Shown: positions 1-6,221 of the stretch, piece by piece | Position numbering within the stretch: position 1 is the first letter of the stretch | Layout: every line of letters begins with the position of its first letter | Position numbers and translations under genes: made by a program | The notes under the pieces: generated by a model | Told to the model about the DNA's origin: nothing | The model's database searches: none | What the model saw: only the letters and a program-made list of their open reading frames with translations | Assembly: GCA_002296975.1 (NCBI GenBank) | Contig: DBIS01000083.1 | Coordinates: 1 to 11,958 of the forward strand | DNA length: 11,958 nucleotides | Source of the DNA: Deltaproteobacteria bacterium UBA796 | GTDB lineage: Bacteria > Myxococcota_A > UBA796 | Direction: 5' to 3'

Positions 1-395
1 CCAGTCCCCGGTCGGTCACAGGAAATGTACTTAATACCGAGGTGTTTGCGGCAACGTTTGACTTTGGGCCACCGACCAATCCTTATGGTCTTTTGTGCTG
101 TGCAATCCCAGTTCAAGCCTTTCGTGCCCTTGCTGGGCCGGTCGTTATTGAGCGAGAAAAGAGTACGCCAAAGGTTGATTTGAGCACGCTAATGCCCATT
201 GAGGTCGACATGGTGGCAGAGCTCGCTTCATTTAGTCTCACCGTTTCACAGCTGAAAGCGATGTCGGTGGGAGACACTCTAGATATTGGAAGTGTACGTA
301 AAGCCCTCATCAGAGTGAACGGAAAGCCGCTTTTTGAGGGGGTGGTTGGTGAGAGGGACGGTCTTAGGTCGGTACAAATTCAGCGTCGGGTTTAG
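1..395 (+). CDS. fliM: Flagellar motor switch protein FliM, C-terminal part (5' end outside window)
   Basis: The reading frame is open from base 3 with no in-frame stop before TAG at 393-395, so the gene enters from outside the window; the GTG at 42 is an internal codon, not a start. About 130 residues are visible. The first part (EVFAATFDFGPPTNPYG..., ending near AIPVQAFRALAG) looks like the end of the CheC-like middle domain of FliM. The last ~70 residues (from IEVDMVAELASFSLTVSQL) form a SpoA domain with the usual pattern: hydrophobic strand, 'VGDTLDIG', then 'VNGKPLFEGVVGERDG'. FliM is a cytoplasmic C-ring protein that binds phosphorylated CheY and controls rotation direction. fliN follows downstream, separated by a terminator. 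A FliY-like or second FliN-like protein is possible, but the CheC-like remnant and gene order favour FliM. Confidence 0.82.
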   Translation, partial: SPRSVTGNVLNTEVFAATFDFGPPTNPYGLLCCAIPVQAFRALAGPVVIEREKSTPKVDLSTLMPIEVDMVAELASFSLTVSQLKAMSVGDTLDIGSVRKALIRVNGKPLFEGVVGERDGLRSVQIQRRV

Positions 396-434
396 GCGAT
401 CAGATAAAAATTTTAGCGTTTAAATGCAACTTTG

Positions 435-467
435 ATGGAGATTTCTAAAGGGATCTCCATTTTTTTT
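435..467 (+). terminator. Intrinsic (rho-independent) terminator after fliM
   Basis: Bases 435-442 (ATGGAGAT) are perfectly complementary to 453-460 (ATCTCCAT). The pairing can continue inward through two G-U pairs and one C-G pair (435-445 with 450-460), leaving a four-base TAAA loop. An unbroken run of eight T follows at 460-467. This is a textbook terminator placed 40 bases after the fliM stop and 63 bases before the fliN start. It should end most fliM transcripts, or act as an attenuation point, within an otherwise continuous flagellar cluster. Confidence 0.85.
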
Positions 468-479
468 GTACGTGGAGGC

Positions 480-506
480 TAAAGGTTCTTAGGTGGTGAC
501 CGAAGG
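480..506 (+). promoter_or_regulatory. Candidate sigma-28 (FliA-type) promoter for fliN-flhB
   Basis: TAAAGGTT at 480-487 matches seven of eight positions of the enterobacterial sigma-28 -35 element (TAAAGTTT). Exactly 11 bases later, ACCGAAGG at 499-506 keeps the CCGA core of the -10 element (GCCGATAA) but matches only four of eight positions. A start near 513 would give a very short leader containing the fliN ribosome site at 519-525. The position directly after a terminator makes a promoter here logical. The -10 match is incomplete and the motif was found by eye, so this is a candidate only. Confidence 0.35.
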
Positions 507-529
507 GGTGTCATCAGCGGAGGTGCTCC

Positions 530-802
530 ATGGCGGATGCGCAGAACCAAAATCAAGCTTCTTTCCTCGGGGATATCCCTGTGGAAGTGGTGGTCGAACT
601 CGGCCGCACAACAATGGTTCTTCGTGACCTGGCGAGCCTCGACACAGATGATGTGATCGAGTTGAACCAGCCAATGGACAAGCCACTCGACGTCGTCGTC
701 GGTGGAAAGCTGATAGCACGCGGCGAACTCGTCATGGTTGCGGAGCGCATGGCGCTTCGAATCACTGAGCTCGTTTCTTCTTCGGGGAATACAGAAAAAT
801 GA
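530..802 (+). CDS. fliN: Flagellar motor switch protein FliN
   Basis: FliN forms the lower part of the cytoplasmic C-ring and docks the FliH-FliI export ATPase complex. The 90-residue product is essentially one SpoA domain: 'IPVEVVVELGRTTMVLRDLASL' at about residues 16-37, then DDVIELNQPMDKPLDVVVGG and the 'LIARGELVMVAERMALRIT' ending, a classic FliN pattern. The ATG at 530 is preceded by a strong Shine-Dalgarno sequence (GGAGGTG, 519-525, four-base spacing). The last codon overlaps the fliO start (ATGA at 799-802), indicating translational coupling. The protein is shorter than E. coli FliN (137 residues): only about 15 polar residues precede the SpoA domain, so the extended N-terminal region is missing. 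Confidence 0.93.
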   Translation: MADAQNQNQASFLGDIPVEVVVELGRTTMVLRDLASLDTDDVIELNQPMDKPLDVVVGGKLIARGELVMVAERMALRITELVSSSGNTEK

Positions 803-1647
803 CACTGAGCGCGATTTCATTCGCGCTCATCCTCACTGCTTTCCAGCAACCCGCATATGGCGAAGAACTCGTCATCGCGGCAGGGGATGAGTACGCGACC
901 GAGCAGCAACTGATTGGCCCTGAATTGGCGCCTGTCGATACTGCACCCTCTACAGACGACAAGCTTAAGGCTGTTGAGTTCGACCGGCTTTTTGGTGAGG
1001 CTCAAGACAGCAAGTTGTCGAATGCCGAACAAAGTGTAGTGGCGCAGGCCCGCGCAGTGGCTTGGCCTTGGTGGGTATGGCCGCTTGGTTTATTGGTTAT
1101 CGGCGTGCTGTTGATTGTGCGAAGTCGGGTTCAAAACCAAGAGTTTCCCGCCGAGGCAATTCGTGTGTTGTCCCGTCAGGTGATGGGAAAGGATGGCACG
1201 CTCGCATTGATTGAAGTTCACGACGGCGACTCGCGTAAGCGGCGTCTTCTGGTGGGGCTCGGTGGCGGTGCCCCCAGGCTGGTGGCCGACGTCAGTGCGT
1301 GGGAGGTAGCTGTTGCAGCCCCGTCCAATATCGATAATCAGGCGGTCGCCATCGTTGGCCCCGACCCAATCCCAACACCCACTGCCACAACTGAAATAAA
1401 CCCACCGGTAAAAACGGCGCGCCCGACGCTACGTGTAGCATCTTTTGATGGTCAACTTCGCGAGGCTGTGCAGCGATATGACACCCCAAAAGACGAGCCG
1501 CTTTCATCCAAGCGCGACCTCATCGACGAAGTGATGGCACAGCGCGAGGTGGTGCGCAAGACCTCAGAGGGTGAACTCAGCAAAACCGGTAGTATTCGGG
1601 CCGCTAAACCCCGTCCAACCTACTCGACTCGTGAGGTGAAAGCATGA
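799..1647 (+). CDS. fliO: Flagellar biosynthesis protein FliO, with long C-terminal extension
   Basis: FliO is a small inner-membrane protein that stabilises or assembles the FliP ring of the export gate. The 282-residue product starts with a hydrophobic segment (residues 1-21, likely signal peptide or anchor), then an acidic linker of about 65 residues. A membrane helix rich in Trp/Leu/Val lies at about 89-107 (WPWWVWPLGLLVIGVLLIV), followed by the cytoplasmic FliO domain at about 118-175 ('IRVLSRQVMGKDGTLALIEV' and 'LLVGLGGGAPRLV'). Residues from about 176 to 282 are a Pro/Thr-rich then charged tail without a recognisable domain. E. coli FliO is 121 residues, so both the N-terminal linker and the tail are extra. 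The gene overlaps fliN and fliP by four bases each, and the position between fliN and fliP is diagnostic. Sequence conservation is low, as is normal for FliO. Confidence 0.85.
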   Translation: MTLSAISFALILTAFQQPAYGEELVIAAGDEYATEQQLIGPELAPVDTAPSTDDKLKAVEFDRLFGEAQDSKLSNAEQSVVAQARAVAWPWWVWPLGLLVIGVLLIVRSRVQNQEFPAEAIRVLSRQVMGKDGTLALIEVHDGDSRKRRLLVGLGGGAPRLVADVSAWEVAVAAPSNIDNQAVAIVGPDPIPTPTATTEINPPVKTARPTLRVASFDGQLREAVQRYDTPKDEPLSSKRDLIDEVMAQREVVRKTSEGELSKTGSIRAAKPRPTYSTREVKA

Positions 1648-2420
1648 ATGCCCTTCGGTTTACAATCTTGATGGCCGCAATCTTGATGCCGTCATTGGCC
1701 TTTGCTCAGGACGTCGTGAGTTCCGGTGTCGCCGCTGACCCATTCGGTGAGGGGATCATTCAGATGACCGATGAGGTCCGGGACATGCCCGTGGCCACAA
1801 CCGTCCGTTTGATCATGGTGCTGACTGCACTGACCTTCGTGCCAGCACTGCTCTTGGTGATGACCCCATTTACCCGTTTCATCATTGTGTTTTCGATGCT
1901 CCGCCAGGCCCTTGGCCTTCAGCAGGCACCACCCAACCAAGTGTTGATTGGACTCGCCTTGTTTATGGCCGCCCTGGTGATGGGTCCTACCTTAACCGAG
2001 GTGAATGAAACGGCGCTGCAGCCCTATATGGCTGGCGAGATGGACACAGTTGTGGCCCTCGAAAATGCATCCAAGCCAATGCGTCGCTTTATGCTCTCGA
2101 ATACGCGCCGAGATGACCTCTCAGCCGTGATGAATATGGGCCGTATTCCGGCACCGGAGACCCTCGACGACATCCCGAGCACGGCAGTTGTCAGCGCGTT
2201 CGTTCTCAGCGAGCTCAAGACGGCTTTCGTCATCGCTGTGAAGGTCTACCTACCATTTTTGGTCATCGATATTGTCATCGCCAACATTCTTCTCAGTATG
2301 GGAATGATGGTGTTGCCACCGGTCATCATCTCACTGCCGTTCAAGTTGATGTTGTTCATCTTGATGGACGGCTGGAATCTGCTGGTCCGCTCGATGGCGG
2401 CTGGCTTCGGAGGGGTCTAA
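1644..2420 (+). CDS. fliP: Flagellar type III secretion export-gate protein FliP
   Basis: FliP is the main, five-copy component of the FliP-FliQ-FliR export-gate complex in the inner membrane at the flagellar base. The 258-residue protein begins with a signal peptide (MNALRFTILM... ending SLAFA, about residues 1-21), which is typical of FliP. The hallmark block at about 64-107 is clear: FVPALLLVMTPFTRFIIVFS, then LRQALGLQQAPPNQVLIGLA. The C-terminal part (about 188-245) carries further membrane helices with 'FLVIDIVIANILLSMGMMVL' and 'FKLMLFILMDGWNLLV', again family signatures. Length agrees with E. coli FliP (245). The ATG at 1644 overlaps the fliO stop (ATGA), supporting this start. Injectisome homologues (SctR) share the blocks but lack a neighbouring fliO, so flagellar identity is favoured. 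Confidence 0.97.
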   Translation: MNALRFTILMAAILMPSLAFAQDVVSSGVAADPFGEGIIQMTDEVRDMPVATTVRLIMVLTALTFVPALLLVMTPFTRFIIVFSMLRQALGLQQAPPNQVLIGLALFMAALVMGPTLTEVNETALQPYMAGEMDTVVALENASKPMRRFMLSNTRRDDLSAVMNMGRIPAPETLDDIPSTAVVSAFVLSELKTAFVIAVKVYLPFLVIDIVIANILLSMGMMVLPPVIISLPFKLMLFILMDGWNLLVRSMAAGFGGV

Positions 2421-2421
2421 A

Positions 2422-2691
2422 ATGACGATAGAAACAGCAATTCTTTGGGGCCAGCAGTCGGTATGGGCCATCCTGGCCATCTGTGGTCCACCGTTGATGG
2501 CGGCGCTCGTGGTCGGTTTATTCGTCTCGATTTTGCAGGCGGTGACCCAGATCAACGAGATGACGCTCGTGTTCGTGCCAAAAATCATTGCTGTCTTCAT
2601 GATCTTATTGGTGATGGGCTCGTGGATGCTCGAGCAGGCCATTGATTTTGGCACCCAGAGCTTTGAATCCATTGCGACGATTCAGGATTAA
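2422..2691 (+). CDS. fliQ: Flagellar export-gate protein FliQ
   Basis: FliQ is a two-helix membrane protein, four copies of which pack around FliP/FliR in the export gate. The product has the standard length of 89 residues. Helix 1 lies at about 16-41 and helix 2 at about 52-70. Between them is the diagnostic segment 'LQAVTQINEMTLVFVPKI'. The ATG follows the fliP stop by one base, and a strong ribosome site (GGAGGGG, 2409-2415) lies inside the end of fliP. Three bases separate its stop from fliR. Confidence 0.97.
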   Translation: MTIETAILWGQQSVWAILAICGPPLMAALVVGLFVSILQAVTQINEMTLVFVPKIIAVFMILLVMGSWMLEQAIDFGTQSFESIATIQD

Positions 2692-2694
2692 GAG

Positions 2695-3468
2695 ATGAGC
2701 ACTGCGCTTCTGGTCACCATGGGGCTTGTCGCCTCTCGGATCGGTGGCGTGTTTATGATTATGCCGGCCTTTGGTGCTCGCGGGGTTCCCAAGATGACCC
2801 GCATTTTGTGCATCATCGCCCTGACGTCCATCGTAGCGCCAATCGTTCCGTTGGCCAAGGTTACGCCTACTGTTGCATTTTTATTGTTCGCCATTGCCAC
2901 CGAGGTGGTGGTTGGCGTGTTGCTTGGTGGTGTTGTCACCTTTATTTTTGGCTCGATTTCATTGGCCAATGAGTTTGTCACCAACCAGATTGGGCACGGT
3001 GCCGCACAGTTGTTTGACCCCATGTTGAAGGTCACCTCTGGGCCGGTGTCGACCTTGGCAAGTTTGCTCGCTGCCGCCATTTTTATTGGCACCAATCTGC
3101 ATCTTGTGTTGCTGATCAACGTCACCGACACCTTCCAAATCGTTCCGCCAGGGTCTGTGGTAAATCCTTTGCCGGGTGGCCGAATTTGGATCACAGTCGT
3201 TGGGGAGTTGCTTTACGCCAGCCTCCAAATGGCCGGTCCTGTGTTGGCTTTGGTCTTCTTGATTCACTGTTTCATCGCGGTGCTGACAAAGTTGGCTCCC
3301 CAAATGAACATCTACTTCAGTTTGGGTATGATTTTGACCCTCGCCTCAGGCATGTGGATGGTCGCGACCGTCATGCCTCAGCAATTCTCCTTCCACCATG
3401 CGCTCGTGTCTGATGGCGTTGGGCGCGTCTATGAGGTCCTCGCAGAGATGGACCTGGGGCCCCGTTGA
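2695..3468 (+). CDS. fliR: Flagellar export-gate protein FliR
   Basis: FliR is the single-copy subunit that closes the FliP5-FliQ4-FliR1 export-gate assembly. The 257-residue protein is almost entirely hydrophobic, with about six membrane segments. Family hallmarks are present: 'SRIGGVFMIMPAFGARGVPK' near residues 14-33, 'GHGAAQLFDPML' near 100-111, and 'KLAPQMNIYFSLGM' near 199-212. Length matches E. coli FliR (261). The ATG at 2695 comes three bases after the fliQ stop with only a weak AAGAG element before it, so translation is probably coupled to fliQ. flhB begins three bases after its TGA. Confidence 0.97.
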   Translation: MSTALLVTMGLVASRIGGVFMIMPAFGARGVPKMTRILCIIALTSIVAPIVPLAKVTPTVAFLLFAIATEVVVGVLLGGVVTFIFGSISLANEFVTNQIGHGAAQLFDPMLKVTSGPVSTLASLLAAAIFIGTNLHLVLLINVTDTFQIVPPGSVVNPLPGGRIWITVVGELLYASLQMAGPVLALVFLIHCFIAVLTKLAPQMNIYFSLGMILTLASGMWMVATVMPQQFSFHHALVSDGVGRVYEVLAEMDLGPR

Positions 3469-3471
3469 CCC

Positions 3472-4560
3472 ATGGCTGAAGAAAAAGCACAGGACAAGAC
3501 CCACGACCCCACCGAACGGCGTAGACAGCAGTTTCGGGACAAGGGTGACATCGCCAAGTCCAAAGAGGTCAGCGGTACAATCGGGTTGGTGGCAGCCACG
3601 CTCACCTTGGCCCTGTCAATGAAGCAGATGGCCCTCGGTATCAAGTCCGTTTTCATCAGTACCTATACATCCATCCCAGAGGGTGACCTCACGATTCCGA
3701 TCGTGATGGACATGGCTTACGATGTCGTCAATGCGCTGATTCTCATTCTGGGTGTGCCCCTGGCTGTATTGTGGGTGGTCGCCGCGGTGTCCGGTCTGAT
3801 TCAGAGCAAGGGCATCATCCCAAAAGAGCCCATCAAGTTTGACCTGACCAAGCTCAATCCACTGCCGGGTTTTAAGAAGATATTTATGTCTTCTCAGCCG
3901 CTGGTGGAGCTGGTCAAAGGTGTAATGAAGATTGGACTGATCGCCTGGATGGTGGTTTCGGCCCTCGAGGACGAAATCGGTTTGTTGCCTCAGATGACCT
4001 ATATGTCCATCGAAGGACTGCTAGAAGTTCATTACCAAATTGCGATGTTGGTGGTTGCTCGGGCGATGCCTGTGGCTTTGTCCTTGGCGGTTTTGGATTA
4101 TGTCTATCAGTGGTATCAGATGAACGAAAAGATGATGATGACCCTTGAAGAGGTCAAAGAAGAACAGAAGGACACTGAAGGCGACCCCCATGTGCGTGCA
4201 GCACGCCGGCAACGGGCGAGAGAGATCGCTGGCGTTCGGGCCATCGCAGAGGTTCAACGTGCCGACGTTATTGTGACCAACCCGACCCACTACGCCATCG
4301 CCTTGCGATATCGGACCCACGAGGCACCAGCGCCGATCGTGCTTTGTAAGGGTGTCGACCATTTGGCGATGAAAATAAAGGCCGAGGCCCGTGTCCACGA
4401 CATTCCCACCATCGAGAACCGCCAGCTTGCCCGCGCGCTGTATGCCGCCGCAAAGGTTGGAGAAATGATTCCCGAGGACTTGTTTGGTGCTGTGGCTCAG
4501 ATCATCGCGGTCATTATGGCCAGAAGGGCTAAGCGTGGCCGCCCGGAACTCCGTCTCTGA
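3472..4560 (+). CDS. flhB: Flagellar export switch protein FlhB (autocleaving)
   Basis: FlhB is the inner-membrane export component that switches substrate from rod/hook to filament proteins after self-cleavage. The 362-residue product has the typical polar N terminus (KTHDPTERRRQQFRDKGDIA), four hydrophobic stretches (about 33-50, 83-108, 143-164 and 187-212), a charged linker (MNEKMMMTLEEVKEEQKDTE), and the cytoplasmic domain. The autocleavage motif NPTH is intact at residues 270-273, followed by YAIALRY, almost the same position as in E. coli (N269). The domain ends 'IENRQLARALYAAAKVGEMI' and 'LFGAVAQIIAVIMARRAKRG', typical of the family. Length is normal. It starts three bases after fliR and is the last recognisable flagellar gene; flhA, often its neighbour, does not follow. 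Confidence 0.97.
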   Translation: MAEEKAQDKTHDPTERRRQQFRDKGDIAKSKEVSGTIGLVAATLTLALSMKQMALGIKSVFISTYTSIPEGDLTIPIVMDMAYDVVNALILILGVPLAVLWVVAAVSGLIQSKGIIPKEPIKFDLTKLNPLPGFKKIFMSSQPLVELVKGVMKIGLIAWMVVSALEDEIGLLPQMTYMSIEGLLEVHYQIAMLVVARAMPVALSLAVLDYVYQWYQMNEKMMMTLEEVKEEQKDTEGDPHVRAARRQRAREIAGVRAIAEVQRADVIVTNPTHYAIALRYRTHEAPAPIVLCKGVDHLAMKIKAEARVHDIPTIENRQLARALYAAAKVGEMIPEDLFGAVAQIIAVIMARRAKRGRPELRL

Positions 4561-4643
4561 CAAAATCGATTTAGGGCTTGGCGGAGGTGCAACTGGGGCC
4601 TACTATTCCATGCCCGGCTAAGGTCGGGAAGAGGGTGGTACCA

Positions 4644-6212
4644 ATGGGCTTCAGTTACAGACATATCTGCACTTTCGCTATGATGTTCTTGTTCTCTTGC
4701 GACGAGCAGAAAGTGAGCTTTCGCAACGCTGTGCCTGTGGTGTCGATTGATTCGCCAGTCGAAGGTGAACACTTTGACCTGGGTGAGGCCGTGTTGTTTC
4801 GTGCACAAATAAGCGATAAACAGGACGCTGCTGACACGCTGGTCGTCGAATGGAAAACTTCCAATGCCGAAACAGCGGCAGAGAAACTGATCGACGAAAG
4901 CATGGCCGACGCCACCGGGCTTTTGTTCTTCAACACGAGCACCCTGATGCAGGGCGGCCACGAAATCTTCTTGACTGTGTCCGACGCTGAGGGTGAGTCG
5001 ACCACCGCAAGGGTCAATATTATCATCGGCGCAGACGAGGACACCGCTTCACCAACAGGGGGAGATGGCGCGCCAATCGTGAGTTTGGATAGCCCGTTGG
5101 ATGGGGCTGTTGTCTTACAGTCATCAGCTTTAAACGTGGTGGGTCTCATCACCGATAACGAGCAAGACCCATATACCTTGCGCGCCAATATTGTCTCAAG
5201 TTTGGATGGTGGTCTGTGGGAAGGCAGTCCCGACGAGTTCGGGCGGGTTCAGTTGATTACCACCGGCCTGACCGTGGGCATGCATACGATTCGCGTAGAG
5301 GCCATCGACGACGACGCCAACCGAGGAAGCGCCCAGGTTCAGATTGAAGTCGTGGAAGATGCACGACCGGGTGTGGTGATAGTGTCGCCAAATTACGGCG
5401 ATTGGTTTTGGAACACGGACAGCGTTCGGTTTCAGGGCCAAGTAAGCGATGATGTGACCGATCCTCAAGACCTTGTTTTGGCCTGGTCGAGTGATGTGGA
5501 TGGGGTGTTCAGCACGCTTGCCGCCAATCCGATGGGCGACACCATCGTCGATGTGGTGTTGAGTGCGGGTTTTCATACCGTCACCCTCGCTGCGACCGAC
5601 GCCGATATGAATGAGACCCAATTTACCATCATGGTTGAGGTCAAAGACCCATTGGCACACGATGGTGATTTGGATGGGTACACCGAGTATGAAGGTGACT
5701 GCGACGACGCCGATCCGTATACCCACCCAGGGGCTGAAGAAGTCTGCGATGACCGAGACAACGATTGTGACGGTGATGTCAATGAAGATGATTGGGATGA
5801 TTTAGAGGCCAACAACACCTTGGCTACCGCAACAGATTTGGGGAGAATCGACGATGGTTGGTTGTTCAGCTCGGGCGAGACAGAGAGTGCGGGCATTACC
5901 TTACACTCCGAAGATGACGAAGATTGGATTCGCTTTGACGCCGGTGACGATTGGGGCATAGACAATGTCAACATCGACATTTCGGTCGGCAGCTTTCCCC
6001 ATTCCGGTGCCTATGTGGTCGAACTGTACCTTTTGGACGAAAGCAGCACCGTTCCGGTAGATGTCGACACAGGGACAGGCCGCTTGTCTGTGGAGTTCAT
6101 CGGTGATGTCTGGGATGGTGGAGAAGATAACTTCGCGCTAAGAATTTACGCTGACACCTGGCCCGGCGGCACCTGTGGGCGTCGTTTTGAGGTCGAAATC
6201 ATCGACATGTAG
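4644..6212 (+). CDS. Predicted lipoprotein with Ig/PKD-like repeats, MopE-type metal-binding motif and PPC-like C-terminal domain
   Basis: I chose ATG 4644 (522 residues) because it follows an AAGAGGG-like ribosome site and opens with a lipoprotein signal: MGFSYRHICTFAMMFLFSC, with the acylated Cys at 19. A TTG 66 bases upstream in frame would bury the signal. Three similar beta-sandwich units follow at about 30-129, 143-238 and 242-335; each starts 'V-I/V-S-x-x-SP', has a central 'DxxD' region and ends with '(G)xHxxxLxxxDxx...V'. Residues 339-381 carry the MopE-type pattern DGDLDGY...GDCDDADP...PGAEEVCD...DNDCDGDVNED, likely binding Ca2+ or another metal and containing paired Cys. The last ~140 residues (from about 382, 'LEANNTLATATDLG' and 'DDEDWIRFDAG') resemble the pre-peptidase C-terminal (PPC) fold. 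The protein is strongly acidic. It is probably on the cell envelope facing outward; its role is unknown. An 83-base gap separates it from flhB, and it is 9 bases from the convergent gene. Confidence 0.8.
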   Translation: MGFSYRHICTFAMMFLFSCDEQKVSFRNAVPVVSIDSPVEGEHFDLGEAVLFRAQISDKQDAADTLVVEWKTSNAETAAEKLIDESMADATGLLFFNTSTLMQGGHEIFLTVSDAEGESTTARVNIIIGADEDTASPTGGDGAPIVSLDSPLDGAVVLQSSALNVVGLITDNEQDPYTLRANIVSSLDGGLWEGSPDEFGRVQLITTGLTVGMHTIRVEAIDDDANRGSAQVQIEVVEDARPGVVIVSPNYGDWFWNTDSVRFQGQVSDDVTDPQDLVLAWSSDVDGVFSTLAANPMGDTIVDVVLSAGFHTVTLAATDADMNETQFTIMVEVKDPLAHDGDLDGYTEYEGDCDDADPYTHPGAEEVCDDRDNDCDGDVNEDDWDDLEANNTLATATDLGRIDDGWLFSSGETESAGITLHSEDDEDWIRFDAGDDWGIDNVNIDISVGSFPHSGAYVVELYLLDESSTVPVDVDTGTGRLSVEFIGDVWDGGEDNFALRIYADTWPGGTCGRRFEVEIIDM

Positions 6213-6221
6213 TCGGGTGTT

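Noticed and set aside
2688..3194. 168-residue minus-strand open frame opposite fliR
   Set aside because: It is a shadow of fliR, with no recognisable domain and lying wholly within a well-identified gene.
1..4560. Virulence-type (injectisome) type III secretion system instead of a flagellum
   Set aside because: fliM and fliO are present and the order fliM-N-O-P-Q-R-flhB is flagellar; no injectisome-specific genes (secretin, needle) are seen.
4021..4563. 180-residue minus-strand open frame opposite flhB
   Set aside because: Its His/Arg-rich composition is that of an antisense shadow of flhB; no domain or ribosome site supports it.
4613..4628. Small hairpin (CCCGGC...GGTCGGG, TAAG loop) just before the lipoprotein ribosome site
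   Set aside because: The stem is only six pairs with one G-U and has no T-run on either strand, so it is not a terminator; a role in translation cannot be supported.
4578..4643. TTG start at 4578 for the lipoprotein gene
   Set aside because: It would put 22 residues before the lipoprotein signal; ATG 4644 has a ribosome site and a proper signal with Cys19.
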